Source: Roseiarcus sp050013915 (lineage in GTDB: Bacteria; Pseudomonadota; Alphaproteobacteria; Rhizobiales; Beijerinckiaceae). Taken from it: a DNA stretch of 64,000 nt. The notes beneath the pieces were generated by a model. That model worked only from the letters and a program-made list of their open reading frames with translations, searched no databases and had not been told where the DNA came from. Positions within the stretch are counted from its first letter, which is position 1, and every line of letters begins with the position of its first letter. The stretch spans positions 6,697 through 70,696 of the forward strand of contig JBEKEI010000002.1 of assembly GCA_050013915.1 (NCBI GenBank), written 5' to 3'. This document shows positions 63,396 to 64,000 of the stretch, in pieces. The position numbers were made by a program, and so were the translations under genes.

Positions 63396-64000
63396 CAAAG
63401 CAAATTAAGAACGTGGTGCTGGTGCATGGCGCCTTCGCCGACGGTTCCGGTTGGGAGCCCGTCGCCATCATCCTCAAGGAGGATGGGTACCAGGTGTCGG
63501 TGGTGCAGCACCCCGAGACATCCTACGCCGAGGACCAAAAGTACACGAAGGCGGCCATCGACGCCATGGATGGCCCGGTGGTTCTGGTGGGCCACAGTTA
63601 CGGCGGGTCGGTCATCACCGAGGCTGGCAATCATCCAAAGGTTGAGGCGCTTGTTTATATTGCCGCGTTTGCGCTCGATGAAGGTGAGAGCTGCGCGTCG
63701 ATCGAACAGGCCTTGCCGCAGGCGTCCAAGGCGTTCAAGCAGGACAGCGACGGCAACTGGTGGATAGACCAGGAGCATTTCGCGGCCGACTTCGCGGCGG
63801 ACATTCCGAAGGAAAAGGCGTGGTTCATGGCTGTGTCGCAGGTGCCGATCTCCACCGACGCGTTCACCCACCAAGTCACTTCGCCCGCCTGGAAGACCAA
63901 GCCCACCTGGTACATGGTCGCCACCTCAGACCGGTCAATCAATCCGGACCAGGAGCGGATGATGGCGAAGCGCGCCAAGGCCAAGACGGTCGAAGTGAAT
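63392..64000 (+). CDS. Alpha/beta hydrolase (truncated by window end)
   Basis: An open frame from ATG 63392 (GGAG 7 bases upstream) to the window edge, 203 codons so far with no stop. It begins 'MTKQIKNVVLVHGAFADGSGW', has the nucleophile elbow 'LVGHSYGGSVITEAG' (S69) and 'SPAWKTKPTWYMVATSDRSINPDQERMM'. It is closely similar over its whole length to the secreted hydrolase at 38217-38972, but lacks a signal peptide, so it should be cytoplasmic. The catalytic histidine would lie just beyond the edge. Codon use is less GC-biased than in core genes. It is divergent from the AraC gene, the likely regulator. Confidence 0.88.
   Translation, partial: MTKQIKNVVLVHGAFADGSGWEPVAIILKEDGYQVSVVQHPETSYAEDQKYTKAAIDAMDGPVVLVGHSYGGSVITEAGNHPKVEALVYIAAFALDEGESCASIEQALPQASKAFKQDSDGNWWIDQEHFAADFAADIPKEKAWFMAVSQVPISTDAFTHQVTSPAWKTKPTWYMVATSDRSINPDQERMMAKRAKAKTVEVN

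Overview
This window looks like chromosome from a high-GC alphaproteobacterium of the order Hyphomicrobiales (Rhizobiales). The neighbourhoods hflK-hflC-small ORF-Do protease, miaA/serB and aroK/aroB-CorC are typical of that group. There is also a near-perfect Irr/ICE iron box in front of mbfA and a PHB depolymerase. A fused AroK-AroB enzyme hints at a Beijerinckiaceae/Methylocystaceae-like host, but the genus cannot be fixed from sequence alone. No rRNA, tRNA or CRISPR was seen.

Layout. 0.2-8.3 kb: an SRPBCC protein; two coupled soluble HisKA_2 (HWE-type) kinases, one with an N-terminal receiver and an exact 450-bp tandem PAS duplication; an acyltransferase-3; PaiB; an RLAN/RimK-like ATP-grasp ligase; and a GNAT. 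8.3-18.4 kb: housekeeping genes (cfa, ligA, miaA, serB, Do protease, truncated DUF2065 ORF, hflC, hflK) and a HAD dehalogenase. 18.5-23.6 kb: a tri-haem cytochrome c coupled to an FNT-family channel. Next comes a cassette-like segment in which an orphan TadG-like protein carrying a duplicated beta-rich domain sits between two roughly 110-bp inverted repeats. 23.6-29 kb: a CorC/HlyC protein, the AroK-AroB fusion and a divergent EF-G-like GTPase. 29-37 kb: a saccharopine-dehydrogenase-like/DUF4166 protein with a DUF1330 protein, an NDUFA9-like reductase, an EI24/CysZ-type membrane protein, a GT2-GtrA plus GT39 pair and a lipase-like hydrolase.

37-40.4 kb is accessory in character: a small membrane protein, a frameshifted Ohr/OsmC pseudogene, a secreted alpha/beta hydrolase, and a divergent ArsR-SRPBCC pair. 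The shared intergenic region there has two palindromic operators laid over two facing sigma70-type promoters. 40.4-48.5 kb: a fused 5-oxoprolinase/hydantoinase, mbfA with its iron box, an L,D-transpeptidase, an Rrf2 regulator, phaZ and a DsbA-fold isomerase. 48.7-54.6 kb: a beta-oxidation operon (acyl-CoA dehydrogenase, GFA protein, thiolase, FadJ) whose promoter shares a 14-bp motif with phaZ. 54.8-61.9 kb: an orphan TRAP binding protein, a beta-hydroxyacid dehydrogenase, a caspase-fold protein without its catalytic residues, a GST and a PleC/DivJ-like membrane kinase. 61.9-64 kb: an IS3 transposase scrap, an AraC regulator and a second, window-truncated alpha/beta hydrolase preceded by a coupled 21-codon leader ORF.

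The most unusual structures are the inverted-repeat-flanked TadG-like cassette, the catalytically dead caspase-like protein, the ATP-grasp/GNAT pair of unknown product, the ArsR divergent switch and the shared PHB/fatty-acid motif. All identifications come from reading translations and motifs; no database search was run.
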